23,161 nt of DNA from an uncultured Sulfurovum sp. (lineage in GTDB: Bacteria > Campylobacterota > Campylobacteria > Campylobacterales > Sulfurovaceae): contig CALDBH010000022.1 of NCBI GenBank assembly GCA_937938065.1, forward strand, positions 1-23,161. The letters run 5' to 3'. Positions 5,872 through 16,249 of the stretch are shown here, piece by piece (position 1 is the stretch's first letter; every line of letters begins with the position of its first letter). The notes beneath the pieces were generated by a model. It had not been told where the DNA came from. It saw only the letters and a program-made list of their open reading frames with translations, and did no database searches. The position numbers and the translations under genes were made by a program.

Positions 5872-8625
5872 ATGGATTTTAAAGACACACTCCTCCTTCC
5901 GAAAACTGGTTTCCCAATGCGTGGAAATCTTCCAAACAATGAACCTAAAAAATATAATGCATGGTTTGATGCCGATATTTATGGGCAGATGAAAACAAAA
6001 CGTGCAGGCGCTGAAATGTTTACACTCCATGATGGTCCTCCGTATGCTAATGGTGATATCCATATAGGGCATGCACTGAATAAAGTACTCAAAGACATTA
6101 TTTTAAAATATAACTACTTTCAAGGAAAAGCCGTTCGCATGACTCCGGGTTGGGATTGTCATGGTTTGCCTATAGAGCAGAAAGTTGAAGAGAAACTTGG
6201 CAAAAGTAAAAAAGAAGCGATGCCTACTGAGAAGTTTAGAGAACTTTGCCGTGCACATGCTGCTAAGTTTGTGGACATCCAAAGAGACGGCTTTAAAGCT
6301 TTAGGTGTCATTGCAGATTGGGAGAACCCTTATGTAACAATGGACTTTAAATTTGAAGCAAACATTTATAGAACACTTTGTGAAGTAGCACAAAAAGGTC
6401 TTTTGGTTGAAAGACATAAACCTATCTTCTGGTCATGGGCTGCAAGAACAGCACTTGCTGATGCAGAAGTGGAGTATGAAGATAAAGAAGATTATTCTAT
6501 CTACGTACACTTTGAACTCAGTGACGCAGCAAAAGAGACATTAGGTCTGGAAGGTAAAGCAGGTCTTGTTATCTGGACCACAACACCATGGACGCTCCCT
6601 GCAAATACAGGTATCTCTTTAAATCCAGAAGAGATGTATGTACTCACGGATGATGGTCATATCGTAGCAGATGCTCGTTATGATGCAATGATCGAAGAGG
6701 GTGTCGTCTCTGGACATGCAAGTAGAAAGATAGCAGCAACAGAGATGGAAAATCTTTTAGCGATCAACCCTGTAAATGGTCGTACTTCTACAGTGATCCT
6801 TGGTGACCATGTACTTATGGATGGTGGTACAGGTTGTGTACACACAGCTCCTGGACATGGTGAGGATGACTACAAAGTAGGACTTAAGTATGGTCTTGAA
6901 GTTGTGATGCCTGTAGATGAGCGTGGTTGTTATGATGAGAGTGTAAAAGGTTTAAACCTTCTTCCTAATCCAGATGAGTTTGTTGGGATGCATATCTTTA
7001 AAGCCAATGAACCTATCTTGGAGATATTGGGTGACTCATTGTTAAAAGAGAGTAAGTTTGTTCACTCATACCCACACTGTTGGAGAACGAAAAAACCACT
7101 TATCTACAGAGCAACGAACCAATGGTTTATCTCTATAGATGACAAAGCCCAAGGTGCCAAAGATACACTGAGAGACACAGCACTTAATGCTATCGAAGGT
7201 GTAGACTTTTATCCTAAAACATCTAAAAATCGTCTCAAGCCGATGATAGAGGGAAGACCTGATTGGTGTATTTCTCGTCAGCGTTCATGGGGAGTACCTA
7301 TCGCATTCTTTAGAGTTAAAAGTACTAAGGAAGTGATCTTTGATACGAAGGTACTAGAACATGTAGCGAGTCTTTTTGATACGCAAGGCGCAGATGCCTG
7401 GTACTCTATGAGTATTGAAGATCTTCTTCCTTCAGACTCAGGCTATAACGCTGATGATCTGGAGAAGATTGATGACATCCTGGATGTATGGTTTGACTCT
7501 GGTTCTACTTGGAATTCAGTTTTAAGTAGTGGTAACTATGATGCTGGTGAGTATCCGGCATCTCTTTACATTGAAGGAAGTGACCAGCATAGAGGTTGGT
7601 TCCAGTCTTCATTACTACTTTCTGCAGCAGTAAATGAAGTTTCACCATATAAAACACTTATCACTCACGGATTTACTGTGGATGAAAAGGGTGAGAAAAT
7701 GTCTAAGTCTAAAGGTAACGTGGTTGCTCCTGACAAAGTCATTAAAGAGTATGGTTCAGAAATTCTCAGACTGTGGGTAGCACTTTCTGATTATCAGTCA
7801 GATTTGAAGATCTCTGACGGTATTTTGAAGCAGACTGCTGAACAGTATAGAAAGATAAGAAATACGTTTAGATTTTTACTTGCGAATGTGGATGACCTTG
7901 AAACATATGTTAGCAATGATGCTTATGGTGAGTTAGACAGATGGATACTTACCAAAGCGGCAAAAGTATTTGCATCAGTCAAGAGCTCTTTTGATGACTA
8001 TGATTTCCTTAGAGGGTTTGCAACACTGAATCACTTCATCACCAATGAGCTTTCAGGTATCTATATGGATATCACAAAAGACAGACTCTACTGTGAAGAT
8101 AAGAACGATCCTGTAAGAAGAGCAACACAGTCTGCAATGGCGCACATCTCTAAAGCGATGTTAGGACTTGTAGCACCGGTATTGACTTACACAGTAGATG
8201 AGATACTTGAATACGCACCGGCACTGTTCAAAGCTGATATGGAAAATGTATTTGACCTTGTGTATGTTGAAGTACCAGAGGTTGAAGCGAGTTTTGATGA
8301 TACAGTTCTTTTAGAAGCCAGAGTGAAATTTTCTGAAGCAGTAGATAAACTCAAAAAAGAGAAACTCATGAAGTCTACACTTGAAGTTGAGATCGCAGGT
8401 GATATAAGCGCATTGGCTATTAACGACAGTAAAGACCTTGAAGACTGGTTTGTGGTTTCAGCTATGAAATCAAGCAGTGAAGGTGAGCAGGTTGCTTCTT
8501 TTGAAGTTGATGGTAAGACATTTACAGTACATAAAGCAACAGCTTCAAAATGTCCAAGATGTTGGAGATTTACAAGTACCTCTGAAGAGTGCGCCTGTGA
8601 TAGATGTGCAAAGGTAGTTGCCTAA
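5872..8625 (+). CDS. ileS: Isoleucyl-tRNA synthetase
   Basis: IleRS charges tRNA-Ile with isoleucine and edits misactivated valine. The 917 residues are full length for the bacterial type. HIGH occurs as GDIHIGHAL (H64-H67) and KMSKS at 609-613 inside EKGEKMSKSKGN. WTTTPWTLPANT belongs to the CP1 editing domain, and LDVWFDSGS with GSDQHRGWFQSSLL precedes KMSKS. The C-terminus carries a zinc finger, CPRC (894-897) and CACDRC (907-912), typical of the short bacterial IleRS. The start is ATG 5872 with AAGG at 5857-5860. Its TAA overlaps by one base (TAATG) the ATG of the following 41-residue ORF, so the two are probably translationally coupled. Confidence 0.98.
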   Translation: MDFKDTLLLPKTGFPMRGNLPNNEPKKYNAWFDADIYGQMKTKRAGAEMFTLHDGPPYANGDIHIGHALNKVLKDIILKYNYFQGKAVRMTPGWDCHGLPIEQKVEEKLGKSKKEAMPTEKFRELCRAHAAKFVDIQRDGFKALGVIADWENPYVTMDFKFEANIYRTLCEVAQKGLLVERHKPIFWSWAARTALADAEVEYEDKEDYSIYVHFELSDAAKETLGLEGKAGLVIWTTTPWTLPANTGISLNPEEMYVLTDDGHIVADARYDAMIEEGVVSGHASRKIAATEMENLLAINPVNGRTSTVILGDHVLMDGGTGCVHTAPGHGEDDYKVGLKYGLEVVMPVDERGCYDESVKGLNLLPNPDEFVGMHIFKANEPILEILGDSLLKESKFVHSYPHCWRTKKPLIYRATNQWFISIDDKAQGAKDTLRDTALNAIEGVDFYPKTSKNRLKPMIEGRPDWCISRQRSWGVPIAFFRVKSTKEVIFDTKVLEHVASLFDTQGADAWYSMSIEDLLPSDSGYNADDLEKIDDILDVWFDSGSTWNSVLSSGNYDAGEYPASLYIEGSDQHRGWFQSSLLLSAAVNEVSPYKTLITHGFTVDEKGEKMSKSKGNVVAPDKVIKEYGSEILRLWVALSDYQSDLKISDGILKQTAEQYRKIRNTFRFLLANVDDLETYVSNDAYGELDRWILTKAAKVFASVKSSFDDYDFLRGFATLNHFITNELSGIYMDITKDRLYCEDKNDPVRRATQSAMAHISKAMLGLVAPVLTYTVDEILEYAPALFKADMENVFDLVYVEVPEVEASFDDTVLLEARVKFSEAVDKLKKEKLMKSTLEVEIAGDISALAINDSKDLEDWFVVSAMKSSSEGEQVASFEVDGKTFTVHKATASKCPRCWRFTSTSEECACDRCAKVVA

Positions 8626-8750
8626 TGTTTGATATGACTCAGCCTATACAGATGGAAGTGATCATTGGCTCGATCGTTTTTATATTTGGATTGGTTGGTA
8701 TAGGGTTGGCAGTAGTAGAATATTATAAGAGAAAAGGAAGCAAGTCGTGA
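8625..8750 (+). CDS. Small single-span membrane protein, 41 residues
   Basis: This short ORF begins at an ATG sharing one base with the ileS stop (8623-8625) and ends with TGA at 8748-8750, overlapping the GTG of gatA (GTGA). After about ten polar residues there is one hydrophobic span rich in V, I, G and L, roughly residues 12-33. A tyrosine pair and the basic tail KRKGSKS follow. The positive tail predicts a cytoplasmic C-terminus. The two-sided overlap indicates a translated gene rather than spacer. I recall a short unnamed gene (Cj1060c) in the same ileS-gatA position in Campylobacter jejuni, which would support conservation but needs checking. No function is recognised. A part in translational coupling between the flanking genes, or an accessory membrane role, is possible. 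Confidence 0.75.
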   Translation: MFDMTQPIQMEVIIGSIVFIFGLVGIGLAVVEYYKRKGSKS

Positions 8751-10090
8751 TAACACTAAAAGAAGCGTTAACAAAATCTAATGAAGAATTAGAAGAGATT
8801 AGAGCACAACTTGAAGTAAAAGCCAAAGAGAGTGGACTCAATGCTTATGTAGGCTATGAAAGTTCAGGTGTGGGTGTGCCTATCCTCATAAAAGATAACA
8901 TTCAAGTGAAAGATTGGTCTGTTACTTCTGGTTCTAAAATTCTTCAGGGCTACATCGCTCCTTATGAAGCTACGGCGATCACTAACCTTAAATCTAAAGG
9001 GATGATGGCATTCGGTAGAGCAAATATGGATGAGTTTGCAATGGGTTCAACTACTGAGAGCTCTTTTTATGGAGCAACTAAGAACCCACATGGTACAGAC
9101 AGAGTACCTGGTGGATCTTCAGGTGGATCAGCTGCGGCTGTTGCCGGAGGTATTGCAATTGCTGCACTGGGTTCAGACACAGGTGGTTCTATAAGACAGC
9201 CTGCAGCATACTGTGGTGTGGTTGGTATGAAACCTACTTACGGAAGAGTAAGTCGTTTTGGCCTGGCTTCATATGCTTCATCACTTGACCAGATAGGTCC
9301 TATCGCACAGAATGTTGAAGATGCAGCTATCTTGTATGATGCGATCAAAGGACATGACGATAGAGATTCTACTTCTGCAGATTTTGAGATAGAAGATATT
9401 GCGAATAATATTAATGCTGATGTGAAAATGACTATTGCAGTGATAGATAACTATATATCTGAAGCAGATGCAGATACACAAAAAGCCTATGCTCAGACAG
9501 TAAAAGCACTTGAAGAAGCTGGACATACTATCGTACATAAAAATATGCAAAACACAAAGTATGATATTGCAACTTATTATATTTTGGCGACAGCAGAAGC
9601 GGCAACGAACCTTGCACGTTTTGATGGTGTAAGATATGGAACAAGAGCAGAGTCTAAAAATACGGAAGAACTTTTTTATAATACAAGATCTGAAGGTTTT
9701 GGTGAAGAGGTAAAAAGACGTATCTTGCTTGGTAACTTTGTACTTTCATCAGGGTATTATGATGCATATTATGTCAAAGCTCAAAAAGTAAGACACCTGA
9801 TAAGAGATGAGTTTAACGCTATCTTTGAAGAGGCTGACCTTATTCTTTCACCTGTAGCTCCATCTGTGGCACCTAAGATGGGTGCATCTGATGATCCACT
9901 TGAAATGTACAAAAGTGATATGTATACCATTGCAATCAACCTTGCAGGACTTCCTGCAATTTCACTACCTGTTGCTAAAGATGATGAGGGTATGCCTATA
10001 GGTTTACAACTCATTGCTAAAGCATTTAACGAAAAAACGCTTTTTGACGGTGCTGCAAGCATGGAAAAAGCTGTAAATTATATTAAATAA
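8747..10090 (+). CDS. gatA: Aspartyl/glutamyl-tRNA amidotransferase subunit A
   Basis: GatA releases ammonia from glutamine so that GatB can convert Glu-tRNA(Gln) and, where needed, Asp-tRNA(Asn). The amidase signature is intact. PILIKD gives K49, GGSSGGS gives the cis-Ser S124, and GSDTGGSIR gives the nucleophile S148. The spacings of 75 and 24 residues are those of known GatA enzymes. [19 protein letters not shown] (155-173) follows. The protein has 447 residues, at the short end for the family but usual in this phylum. It starts with GTG at 8747, overlapping the small membrane ORF by four bases; GGAAG at 8736-8740 serves as ribosome-binding site. GatB and GatC are not in the window. Confidence 0.97.
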   Translation: MITLKEALTKSNEELEEIRAQLEVKAKESGLNAYVGYESSGVGVPILIKDNIQVKDWSVTSGSKILQGYIAPYEATAITNLKSKGMMAFGRANMDEFAMGSTTESSFYGATKNPHGTDRVPGGSSGGSAAAVAGGIAIAALGSDTGGSIRQPAAYCGVVGMKPTYGRVSRFGLASYASSLDQIGPIAQNVEDAAILYDAIKGHDDRDSTSADFEIEDIANNINADVKMTIAVIDNYISEADADTQKAYAQTVKALEEAGHTIVHKNMQNTKYDIATYYILATAEAATNLARFDGVRYGTRAESKNTEELFYNTRSEGFGEEVKRRILLGNFVLSSGYYDAYYVKAQKVRHLIRDEFNAIFEEADLILSPVAPSVAPKMGASDDPLEMYKSDMYTIAINLAGLPAISLPVAKDDEGMPIGLQLIAKAFNEKTLFDGAASMEKAVNYIK

Positions 10091-11551
<1,461 letters not shown>

Positions 11552-11561
11552 TTATTCTCTT

Positions 11562-11592
11562 CGCCATCCCCGTATTTGATACGGGGGATTCC
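11562..11592. repeat. REP-like short palindrome downstream of guaB
   Basis: CCCCGTAT (11568-11575) pairs with ATACGGGG (11579-11586) around TTG. The element starts CGCCAT and ends GATTCC. Its design matches the element at 1413-1442, although the arm sequences differ, as expected if both arms changed together to keep pairing. There is no T-run after it, so termination is not clearly its role. Confidence 0.6.
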
Positions 11593-11653
11593 TTTGAAAT
11601 ATAAATACGATATCTTTTCTTCCAATTAATCCTCTCTTCAAGCAATCACAAGC

Positions 11654-11659
11654 TATAAT
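11654..11659 (+). promoter_or_regulatory. Probable -10 element for metY
   Basis: A TATAAT hexamer lies 35 bases before the metY ATG. There is no good -35. The leader between it and the gene is about 25 bases, too short for a SAM riboswitch. Confidence 0.45.
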
Positions 11660-11688
11660 TTACCTATATAATTAAATAAGGAATTGTG

Positions 11689-12948
11689 ATGCACGAACAA
11701 ACACTAGCGGTCCATGCGGGATATGAGAAAGATGCACAAGGGACTATGGCAGTACCTATCTATATGAGTACAGCATATGAGTTTAGAGACACAGAACATG
11801 CGGCGAATCTTTTTGCACTTAAAGAGCTAGGAAATATCTATTCAAGGTTGATGAACCCGACTACAGATGTGTTTGAAAAACGTTTTGCAGCACTTGAGGG
11901 CGGAGTTGCTGCCATAGGGACTGCTTCTGGTATGGCGGCTATCTTTTATGCTATCGCGAATGTGGCAGAAGCCGGAGATAACATTATCGTAGCAAAACAG
12001 GTGTATGGTGGAACGACTACACTTACGGGGCATACCATCAAACGTTTTGGTATAGAGACACGTTACTTTGATGTGAGAAATCCTTCTGAGATTGAGGCAT
12101 TGGTAGATGACAGAACAAAGATCATTATTTTTGAGAGTATTACAAACCCGAGTATCGATGTGGCTGACATTGATGCTATCGTGACCATTGCTGATAAACA
12201 TAACATTTTGACTTGTGTAGACAACACGGTTGCTACACCGATCCTTTGTAAACCTTTAGCGCATGGTGTAGATCTTTCTGTACACTCTGCAAGTAAATAT
12301 ACGACGGGTCAGGGACTAGCAATTGGTGGTGTCATCGTAGAGCGTCATAATTTAGTAGAGAAGATCAAAGGTAATGCACGTTACGCACACTTTAATGAGC
12401 CTGATGCAAGTTACCATGGGCTTGTGTACTCTGATGTACCACTTCCACTCTTTACACTTAGAACACGTTTGGCACTGCTTCGTGATTTGGGTGCAGCACC
12501 ATCACCTTTTAACTCATGGTTATATATTCAAGGGCTTGAGACATTACCACTTCGTATGAAACAGCACTCAGCTTCGGCATTGGCTATAGCAGAGTATTTG
12601 GAGGCACATCCAAAAGTAGGGAAGGTAAATTACCCAGGACTTAAATCAGATGCTAACTATGCATTGGGTCAGAAGTACTTTAAAGGTGGGCACAGTGGAC
12701 TGCTTTCTTTTGAAGTTGCAGACAAAGAGACAGCACAAAAGATCGCTGACAGTACTGATATCTTCTCACTTGTGGTAAATATCGGAGACTCTAAGTCGAT
12801 CATTACACACCCTGCAAGTACAACACACCAGCAGCTTTCAGCTCAAGAATTGATAGAAGCGGGAGTACCTGGCGGGCTTGTTAGACTGAGTGTTGGTATA
12901 GAAGATACACAAGACCTTATCGATGATTTAGCAAAAGCACTTGGATAG
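11689..12948 (+). CDS. metY: O-acetylhomoserine aminocarboxypropyltransferase (sulfhydrylase)
   Basis: MetY combines O-acetylhomoserine with sulfide to give homocysteine. This 419-residue PLP enzyme of the Cys/Met-metabolism family shows YSRLMNPT (51-58), where Y51 and R53 bind the phosphate of the neighbouring subunit. ASGMAAI (79-85), VDNTVATP (177-184) with D178, and SASKYTTG carrying the PLP lysine K203 follow. The late motif VNIGDSKSIITHPASTTHQQL is diagnostic for the O-acetylhomoserine branch. A GTG lies three bases upstream, but AAGGA at 11678-11682 is six bases from this ATG and only three from the GTG, so ATG 11689 is chosen. metX follows 58 bases later, giving a direct-sulfhydrylation route. 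Confidence 0.93.
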   Translation: MHEQTLAVHAGYEKDAQGTMAVPIYMSTAYEFRDTEHAANLFALKELGNIYSRLMNPTTDVFEKRFAALEGGVAAIGTASGMAAIFYAIANVAEAGDNIIVAKQVYGGTTTLTGHTIKRFGIETRYFDVRNPSEIEALVDDRTKIIIFESITNPSIDVADIDAIVTIADKHNILTCVDNTVATPILCKPLAHGVDLSVHSASKYTTGQGLAIGGVIVERHNLVEKIKGNARYAHFNEPDASYHGLVYSDVPLPLFTLRTRLALLRDLGAAPSPFNSWLYIQGLETLPLRMKQHSASALAIAEYLEAHPKVGKVNYPGLKSDANYALGQKYFKGGHSGLLSFEVADKETAQKIADSTDIFSLVVNIGDSKSIITHPASTTHQQLSAQELIEAGVPGGLVRLSVGIEDTQDLIDDLAKALG

Positions 12949-13006
12949 TTATAAAGCGCAAATAGGGTAAAATTATAAACAATTAACCTAACAACAAAAG
13001 CAGTCT

Positions 13007-14101
13007 ATGAAAATCACAACTAAAACAGCACAGTTTAGCTCTCCTCTCTACCTAGAGAGTGGGCGTATCTTGGAACCGTATGAGATCGCCTATGAGACAT
13101 ATGGAGAGTTAAACGAAGATAAATCCAATGTTATTTTAGTGTGTCATGCACTGAGTGGTTCTCATCATGCAGCAGGAACATACGAAGGTGAACGAAAAGC
13201 TGGCTGGTGGGATGGACTGATCGGTGATGGTAAAGCTATCGATACCAGAAAATATTTTGTTATCTGTACAAATGTGATAGGCTCATGTTTCGGTTCGACA
13301 GGCCCTATGAGCAACGAATACCCAAGTGAAGATCCCTATAGACTTAGATTCCCTGTAGTGACCGTCAAAGATATGGTACGTGCACAGATGCATCTTCTTT
13401 CTCAGATGGGTATCTACCATGTACGTGCTGTCGTGGGTGGTTCTATGGGTGGTATGCAAGCACTGCAATTTGCTGTAGATTACCCGAATTTTGCAGATGA
13501 TATCATTTCTCTCGCCGCTACCTATGCAACGAGACCCTGGACCATAGCATTTAACAAAGTAGCTGTTGAAGCGATACGTAGAGACCCACGATTTAAACAT
13601 GGTAACTATGAAAAAGGTGCATTTGAAGAAGAAGGATTGGATGGTTTAGCCATAGGGCGTATCGCAGGACACATCTCTTACCTTGCACCAGATTCTATGG
13701 ATGATAAGTTCGGACGTAACTATGTCAATAATGATGGTCTTTTTGAACTTTTCGGACGTTATGAGGTTGAGAGATATATGGAGTACAATACCAATAACTT
13801 TTCACGTATATTTGACCCGCTTTCCTATCTATATATAGTCAAAGCTATCAATACTTTTAATTTAAGTCGTGGATATGACTCCTTGCATGATGCTATTTCA
13901 CGTATTAAAGCAAATGTACATTTGATAAGTTTTTCATCTGATTATCTCTTTTTCCCTTCGGAGATGGAACATATCGCTAAGATGATGGAGCGTAATGGAC
14001 AGACCTATAGTTATCTTGAAGTCCAGAGTGATTATGGTCATGATGCCTTTTTAGTAGAGTTAGATAAATTTGAAGATCATATCAAGGATGTATTACAATG
14101 A
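13007..14101 (+). CDS. metX: Homoserine O-acetyltransferase
   Basis: MetX activates homoserine with acetyl-CoA, supplying the substrate of MetY encoded just upstream. It is an alpha/beta hydrolase of 364 residues with nucleophile S146 (GGSMGGMQ), D312 (SSDYLFF) and H345 (YGHDAFL) forming the triad. NVIGSCFGSTGP (89-100) is characteristic of MetX. Some MetX-family enzymes use succinyl-CoA, but pairing with metY favours acetyl-CoA. No strong Shine-Dalgarno is seen; a TAAAAT at 12968-12973 could act as a -10 of its own. Its TGA overlaps the ATG of xseB by four bases (ATGA). Confidence 0.94.
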   Translation: MKITTKTAQFSSPLYLESGRILEPYEIAYETYGELNEDKSNVILVCHALSGSHHAAGTYEGERKAGWWDGLIGDGKAIDTRKYFVICTNVIGSCFGSTGPMSNEYPSEDPYRLRFPVVTVKDMVRAQMHLLSQMGIYHVRAVVGGSMGGMQALQFAVDYPNFADDIISLAATYATRPWTIAFNKVAVEAIRRDPRFKHGNYEKGAFEEEGLDGLAIGRIAGHISYLAPDSMDDKFGRNYVNNDGLFELFGRYEVERYMEYNTNNFSRIFDPLSYLYIVKAINTFNLSRGYDSLHDAISRIKANVHLISFSSDYLFFPSEMEHIAKMMERNGQTYSYLEVQSDYGHDAFLVELDKFEDHIKDVLQ

Positions 14102-14307
14102 AAAATGAAACATTTGAAGAGAAACTGGAACATTCAAAAGAGTTACTTGAGAAACTTATGAATCCTGAGATTACACTTGAAGAGTCTGTAAAGTTGTATG
14201 AAGAGGGTTTGAAAAATATCAAAGAGGCGCAAACACTGATAGAAGACGCCAAAACGAAGATCACTATCATAGAACAAGCGAATCAAAATACAGGAGATAC
14301 TCTATAA
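14098..14307 (+). CDS. xseB: Exodeoxyribonuclease VII small subunit
   Basis: XseB binds several-fold to XseA to form exonuclease VII, which degrades single-stranded DNA. The 69 residues contain the family pattern FEEKLEHSKELLEKL (4-18), then LEESVKLYEEGLKNI (25-39), followed by a charged helix. The whole protein is a helical hairpin, as known for the family. It overlaps metX by four bases and the next gene by one (TAATG), so all three are translated in series. The large subunit XseA is not in this window. Confidence 0.9.
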   Translation: MKNETFEEKLEHSKELLEKLMNPEITLEESVKLYEEGLKNIKEAQTLIEDAKTKITIIEQANQNTGDTL

Positions 14308-15110
14308 TGGCACAACTTGTTGTAGCTGCGCTCCAACTGCCAACTCTGGGTATGAATGCCACTAGGCTTGAGTTTTATCTGAAACAAGCCAAGCAAAGAA
14401 ATGCAGATGTGATGCTCCTTGGTGAGTATGTACTGAACCACTTTTTCAAAGAGTTTGCCACGATGTCACCCAATATGGTTAAAGAACAGACGCGTAAACA
14501 TACTGAACTTCTTAAACATCTTGCCGAAAAATATGACATCGTTTTTGTCGCACCTATTATTGTGACTAAAAAAGATGGATATCATAAAACCATCGTGAAG
14601 ATCACACCCAAGACTACAAGATATTATGAACAGCAGATCCTTCTTCCTTATGCACACTGGAACGAAAAGAAATTTTTTGCTAATCCCATCAAACCACTAA
14701 AAGACCCTATGACATTCAATATAAAAGGGTTCAAGGTGATGGTGATGGCTGGATTTGAACTTCATTTTGACCATTTCTGGCAAAGAGCAACTGAAAAAAA
14801 GATCGACCTTGTACTTCTACCTACTGCTTCAACATTTGGGTCTCATAATCGTTGGAGAGAGATCATCAAAACAAAAGCCTTTTTACATGGCTGTTATATA
14901 CTTAGGGCAAACCGTTTAGGTGAGTATAGTGATAATGAAGTCAAATGGAAATTCTATGGTGACACCATGCTGGTCTCTCCAGAGGGTGAAGTGGATATGA
15001 TGCTTGAAGATAAAGAGTCCATGTTGGTTGAGGTGATAGATAAAAGAGAAGTTTTAGAACACCGTAAAGCATGGTCGTTTGAGAAAGAGTTGCAGTTAAG
15101 AATGGAATAG
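14307..15110 (+). CDS. Nitrilase-fold (carbon-nitrogen hydrolase) protein lacking catalytic Lys and Cys
   Basis: The 267 residues follow the carbon-nitrogen hydrolase fold. VAALQLP opens the domain, and LLGEYV gives the conserved Glu E40. YEQQILLPYAHWNEKKFF (107-124) matches the Y-x-K-x-H-L-x-P...E...F block, and VMVMAGFELHF (144-154) matches the GVxxCYExxF nucleophile block. The usual lysine is Q109 (codon CAG at 14631) and the usual cysteine is G149 (codon GGA at 14751), so two of the three Glu-Lys-Cys residues are replaced. The only cysteine, C196 in HGCYIL, lies in a later region. It is therefore probably not an amidase in the standard sense; a binding or scaffold role is possible. AGGAG at 14292-14296 and a one-base overlap with xseB support the start. 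The frame is intact, so this is not a decayed gene. Confidence 0.8.
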   Translation: MAQLVVAALQLPTLGMNATRLEFYLKQAKQRNADVMLLGEYVLNHFFKEFATMSPNMVKEQTRKHTELLKHLAEKYDIVFVAPIIVTKKDGYHKTIVKITPKTTRYYEQQILLPYAHWNEKKFFANPIKPLKDPMTFNIKGFKVMVMAGFELHFDHFWQRATEKKIDLVLLPTASTFGSHNRWREIIKTKAFLHGCYILRANRLGEYSDNEVKWKFYGDTMLVSPEGEVDMMLEDKESMLVEVIDKREVLEHRKAWSFEKELQLRME

Positions 15111-15163
15111 TTCTTTCTTAGCAAAGGAAATACTTTTATAAAAATGTATAAAAAGGATTTGAT

Positions 15164-15838
15164 ATGACACCAGAAGAATACTTTAATAGACAGATACAGT
15201 TATGGGGAGAGACGACACAAAAATCACTTCAAAATAAGAAGATAGCTATCATCGGTGCTGGAGGACTTGGCTCTACTTTGGCTCAAGCACTAGGTACTTC
15301 AGGTATAGGTGAGATACACATGGTGGATTTTGATACCGTCTCAAATCATAACATTCATAGACAAATAGCATTTACGCTTGAGGATGAAGGAAAAAATAAA
15401 GCTAAAGCTGTAGCCGCTCTTATAGAATCTAAAAACCCTTTTGTCAAAACTGTAGCTTTTGATATGTATTTTGAAGATTTTAAGGGGATGGGGAATAGTT
15501 ATGATCTCATACTTGATGCTACAGATAACCTTCCTGTAAGAAGTGAAATAGATAAATATGCAAAAGAGACAAAGACTCCCTGGATTTATGCAAGTGTAGA
15601 AGAGTTTAACGGGCAGGTTTGTTTCTTTGATCAAGCAAACTTTCAAGTCTTTAACATCTCTGACCATAAACCAGGAGGAATCACTGCACCTATCGTGATG
15701 CATATTGGTTCATTGCAAGCTAATCTAGCACTACGTTATCTTGCAGGACTTTCTGTAATGAAAGATAAGCTTTATTATCTTCATTTTAATAATGAGGGTG
15801 AGTTGATTACACAAAAATTTGGAATGCCAAAAGTCTAA
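15164..15838 (+). CDS. ThiF/MoeB/HesA-family E1-like adenylyltransferase
   Basis: E1-like enzymes adenylate the C-terminus of small sulfur-carrier or ubiquitin-like proteins. This 224-residue protein has FNRQIQLWG (7-15) with R9, and the nucleotide loop GAGGLGS (31-37). VDFDTVSNHNIHRQ (54-67) and GKNKA (76-80) with K79 follow, as does DATDN (118-122) with D118, so the adenylation site looks complete. Unlike MoeB and typical ThiF it has no CxxC pairs and only one cysteine, C153 (GQVCFF), so the structural zinc is absent. No ThiS- or MoaD-like carrier gene is nearby, so the partner is unknown. AAGGA at 15153-15157 supports the start. It resembles the short ThiF-like proteins of this phylum, but a specific name is not justified. 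Confidence 0.82.
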   Translation: MTPEEYFNRQIQLWGETTQKSLQNKKIAIIGAGGLGSTLAQALGTSGIGEIHMVDFDTVSNHNIHRQIAFTLEDEGKNKAKAVAALIESKNPFVKTVAFDMYFEDFKGMGNSYDLILDATDNLPVRSEIDKYAKETKTPWIYASVEEFNGQVCFFDQANFQVFNISDHKPGGITAPIVMHIGSLQANLALRYLAGLSVMKDKLYYLHFNNEGELITQKFGMPKV

Positions 15839-15885
15839 CTCTAAAACAAATAATGCTAAAATATATTATAAGGTAAGGGATCAAT

Positions 15886-16227
15886 ATGAAATTAAAAACA
15901 TTACTTTTATCAGCGTTGATCTTGTTCTTTGCAGGATGCACGCAAGAGACACAAAATAGTCTGAGTCGTTCACTTCAAAACTGGACAGGTACCAATGGTG
16001 TGCTTGATATCTATGCCGGTGATAAGCTGGTACATAAGTTTATCAAAATAGATAAACTTTCAACAGCGTATGGAAGTAATGACAGCAAGTTAAGACCTTA
16101 TCGTTATGGATATGGAGTTGATGATTTAAACTTTAACGGTAAACAAGATGAGGGAGAGATGAAAGTCTATTTTGAATTTTCTGACTACTCAACCTCTTAT
16201 GTATTTTATGAAAGAAACACACAATAA
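15886..16227 (+). CDS. Small lipoprotein, function unknown
   Basis: The 113-residue product begins with a lipoprotein signal: basic residues, a leucine-rich core and the lipobox FAGC with C18. The mature part starts TQETQNSL and is otherwise a small soluble domain. FIKIDKLSTAY, then GVDDLNFNGKQDEGEMKVYF, suggests a compact beta domain with an acidic turn. I do not recognise the family. A short leader with AAGGTAAGGG at 15870-15879 lies upstream, and ridA follows 22 bases later, so they may be co-transcribed although no functional link is evident. The lipid anchor predicts attachment to the inner or outer membrane facing the periplasm. Confidence 0.75.
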   Translation: MKLKTLLLSALILFFAGCTQETQNSLSRSLQNWTGTNGVLDIYAGDKLVHKFIKIDKLSTAYGSNDSKLRPYRYGYGVDDLNFNGKQDEGEMKVYFEFSDYSTSYVFYERNTQ

Positions 16228-16249
16228 TCACATTTAAAGGATAAAAATT

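Noticed and set aside
11686..11688. GTG start for metY one codon before the ATG
   Set aside because: AAGGA at 11678-11682 is only three bases from the GTG but six from the ATG, so the ATG is the better start.
11593..11688. SAM-responsive riboswitch upstream of metY
   Set aside because: The region after the palindrome is AT-rich with no conserved riboswitch helices, and the predicted leader after the -10 is only about 25 bases.
11842..12201. 119-residue minus-strand ORF opposite metY
   Set aside because: It is a shadow of metY with unusual Cys/His/Ser composition and no family resemblance.
15341..15703. 120-residue minus-strand ORF opposite the ThiF-like gene
   Set aside because: It is fully contained in a gene with intact E1 motifs and has no independent signals.
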